A DNA stretch of 64,000 nt from Caballeronia temeraria (GTDB lineage: Bacteria; Pseudomonadota; Gammaproteobacteria; Burkholderiales; Burkholderiaceae), in assembly GCF_001544795.2 (NCBI RefSeq), contig NZ_FCOI02000007.1, positions 212,936 through 276,935 of the forward strand, written 5' to 3'. Under the pieces are notes generated by a model. That model ran no database searches. It worked only from the letters and a program-made list of their open reading frames with translations, and had not been told where the DNA came from. The position numbers were made by a program, and so were the translations under genes. Shown in pieces: positions 63,866-64,000 of the stretch (positions within the stretch are counted from its first letter, which is position 1; every line of letters starts with the position of its first letter).

Positions 63866-64000
63866 CTCTGTCCACCGACAAATTCATGCGTGCGATGCAG
63901 GCGCGCGCCCAGCAGACTTGAGCGTACGCGATCCACGAACGACGCCCCTCGGAGTAAGGTTGAGTAAGGTGGAGAGCGCGTGATGTATGTCAGCAATGCG

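Overview
The window looks like chromosomal DNA of a high-GC beta-proteobacterium of the Burkholderiaceae, most likely Paraburkholderia, Caballeronia or a close relative. The grounds are GC-rich codon use, OmpC-type porins beginning QSSVTLYG, an arginine succinyltransferase operon with split alpha and beta subunits, a CSS-motif EAL protein, and a T6SS-linked Rhs/VgrG/PAAR island. This placement is inferred from protein style; no database search was possible.

Region 1 (1-8.6 kb, minus strand) handles arginine and ornithine. Two permeases and an ATPase of a polar amino acid ABC importer lead into an AraC/GlxA-type regulator (ArgR) and then astC-aruF-aruG-astD-astB. Uptake, sensing and succinylation-based catabolism therefore lie in one head-to-tail block. 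No periplasmic binding protein gene accompanies the importer.

Region 2 (8.8-22.5 kb) is mixed core and housekeeping content: a CSS-EAL c-di-GMP phosphodiesterase, a GNAT acetyltransferase, YigZ, a 2Fe-2S ferredoxin, rpsU, initiator tRNA-fMet, a POT peptide transporter, a LysE exporter, a porin, an SDR, an RNase H-like protein, a PRC-barrel protein and several small unknowns.

Region 3 (22.6-52 kb) is a large catabolic locus. It holds two long operons and several short units: five acyl-CoA dehydrogenases, three thiolases (two of them SCP-x/lipid-transfer type, one paired with a DUF35 protein), a two-subunit MaoC hydratase, two enoyl-CoA hydratases, three SDRs, an acyl-CoA synthetase, an aldehyde dehydrogenase, a GMC alcohol oxidoreductase, an alkyl sulfatase, an alpha-methylacyl-CoA racemase-like protein, an MFS carrier, a porin and a MalT-like LuxR regulator. 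I infer a peripheral pathway that releases an alcohol from a sulfate ester, oxidises it to an acid, activates it to the CoA thioester and beta-oxidises a probably methyl-branched or isoprenoid/steroid-like chain. A 17-bp motif of the form CCACC-N6-GGGGGG recurs at three of its promoter regions, and a spacing variant sits at a fourth. I propose it as the operator of the local MalT-like regulator.

Region 4 (52.3-56.5 kb) contains a lysine/alanine-rich protein with a ribbon-helix-helix-like tail, a Pit phosphate transporter next to a CHAD (polyphosphate-binding type) protein, and two tiny proteins.

Region 5 (from about 56.87 kb to the right end) looks like a decayed genomic island. It starts at a 3'-end fragment of a tRNA-Ser, followed by the first codons of a tyrosine integrase cut off by an IS4-type transposase remnant. 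Next come two truncated Rhs C-terminal toxin modules with their immunity genes, a PAAR protein and a VgrG whose end has been replaced by Rhs sequence. One Rhs toxin is frameshifted near its end. A non-coding stretch follows whose predicted fold is elaborate and has mutually exclusive helices, then three small phage-like ORFs of unknown function.
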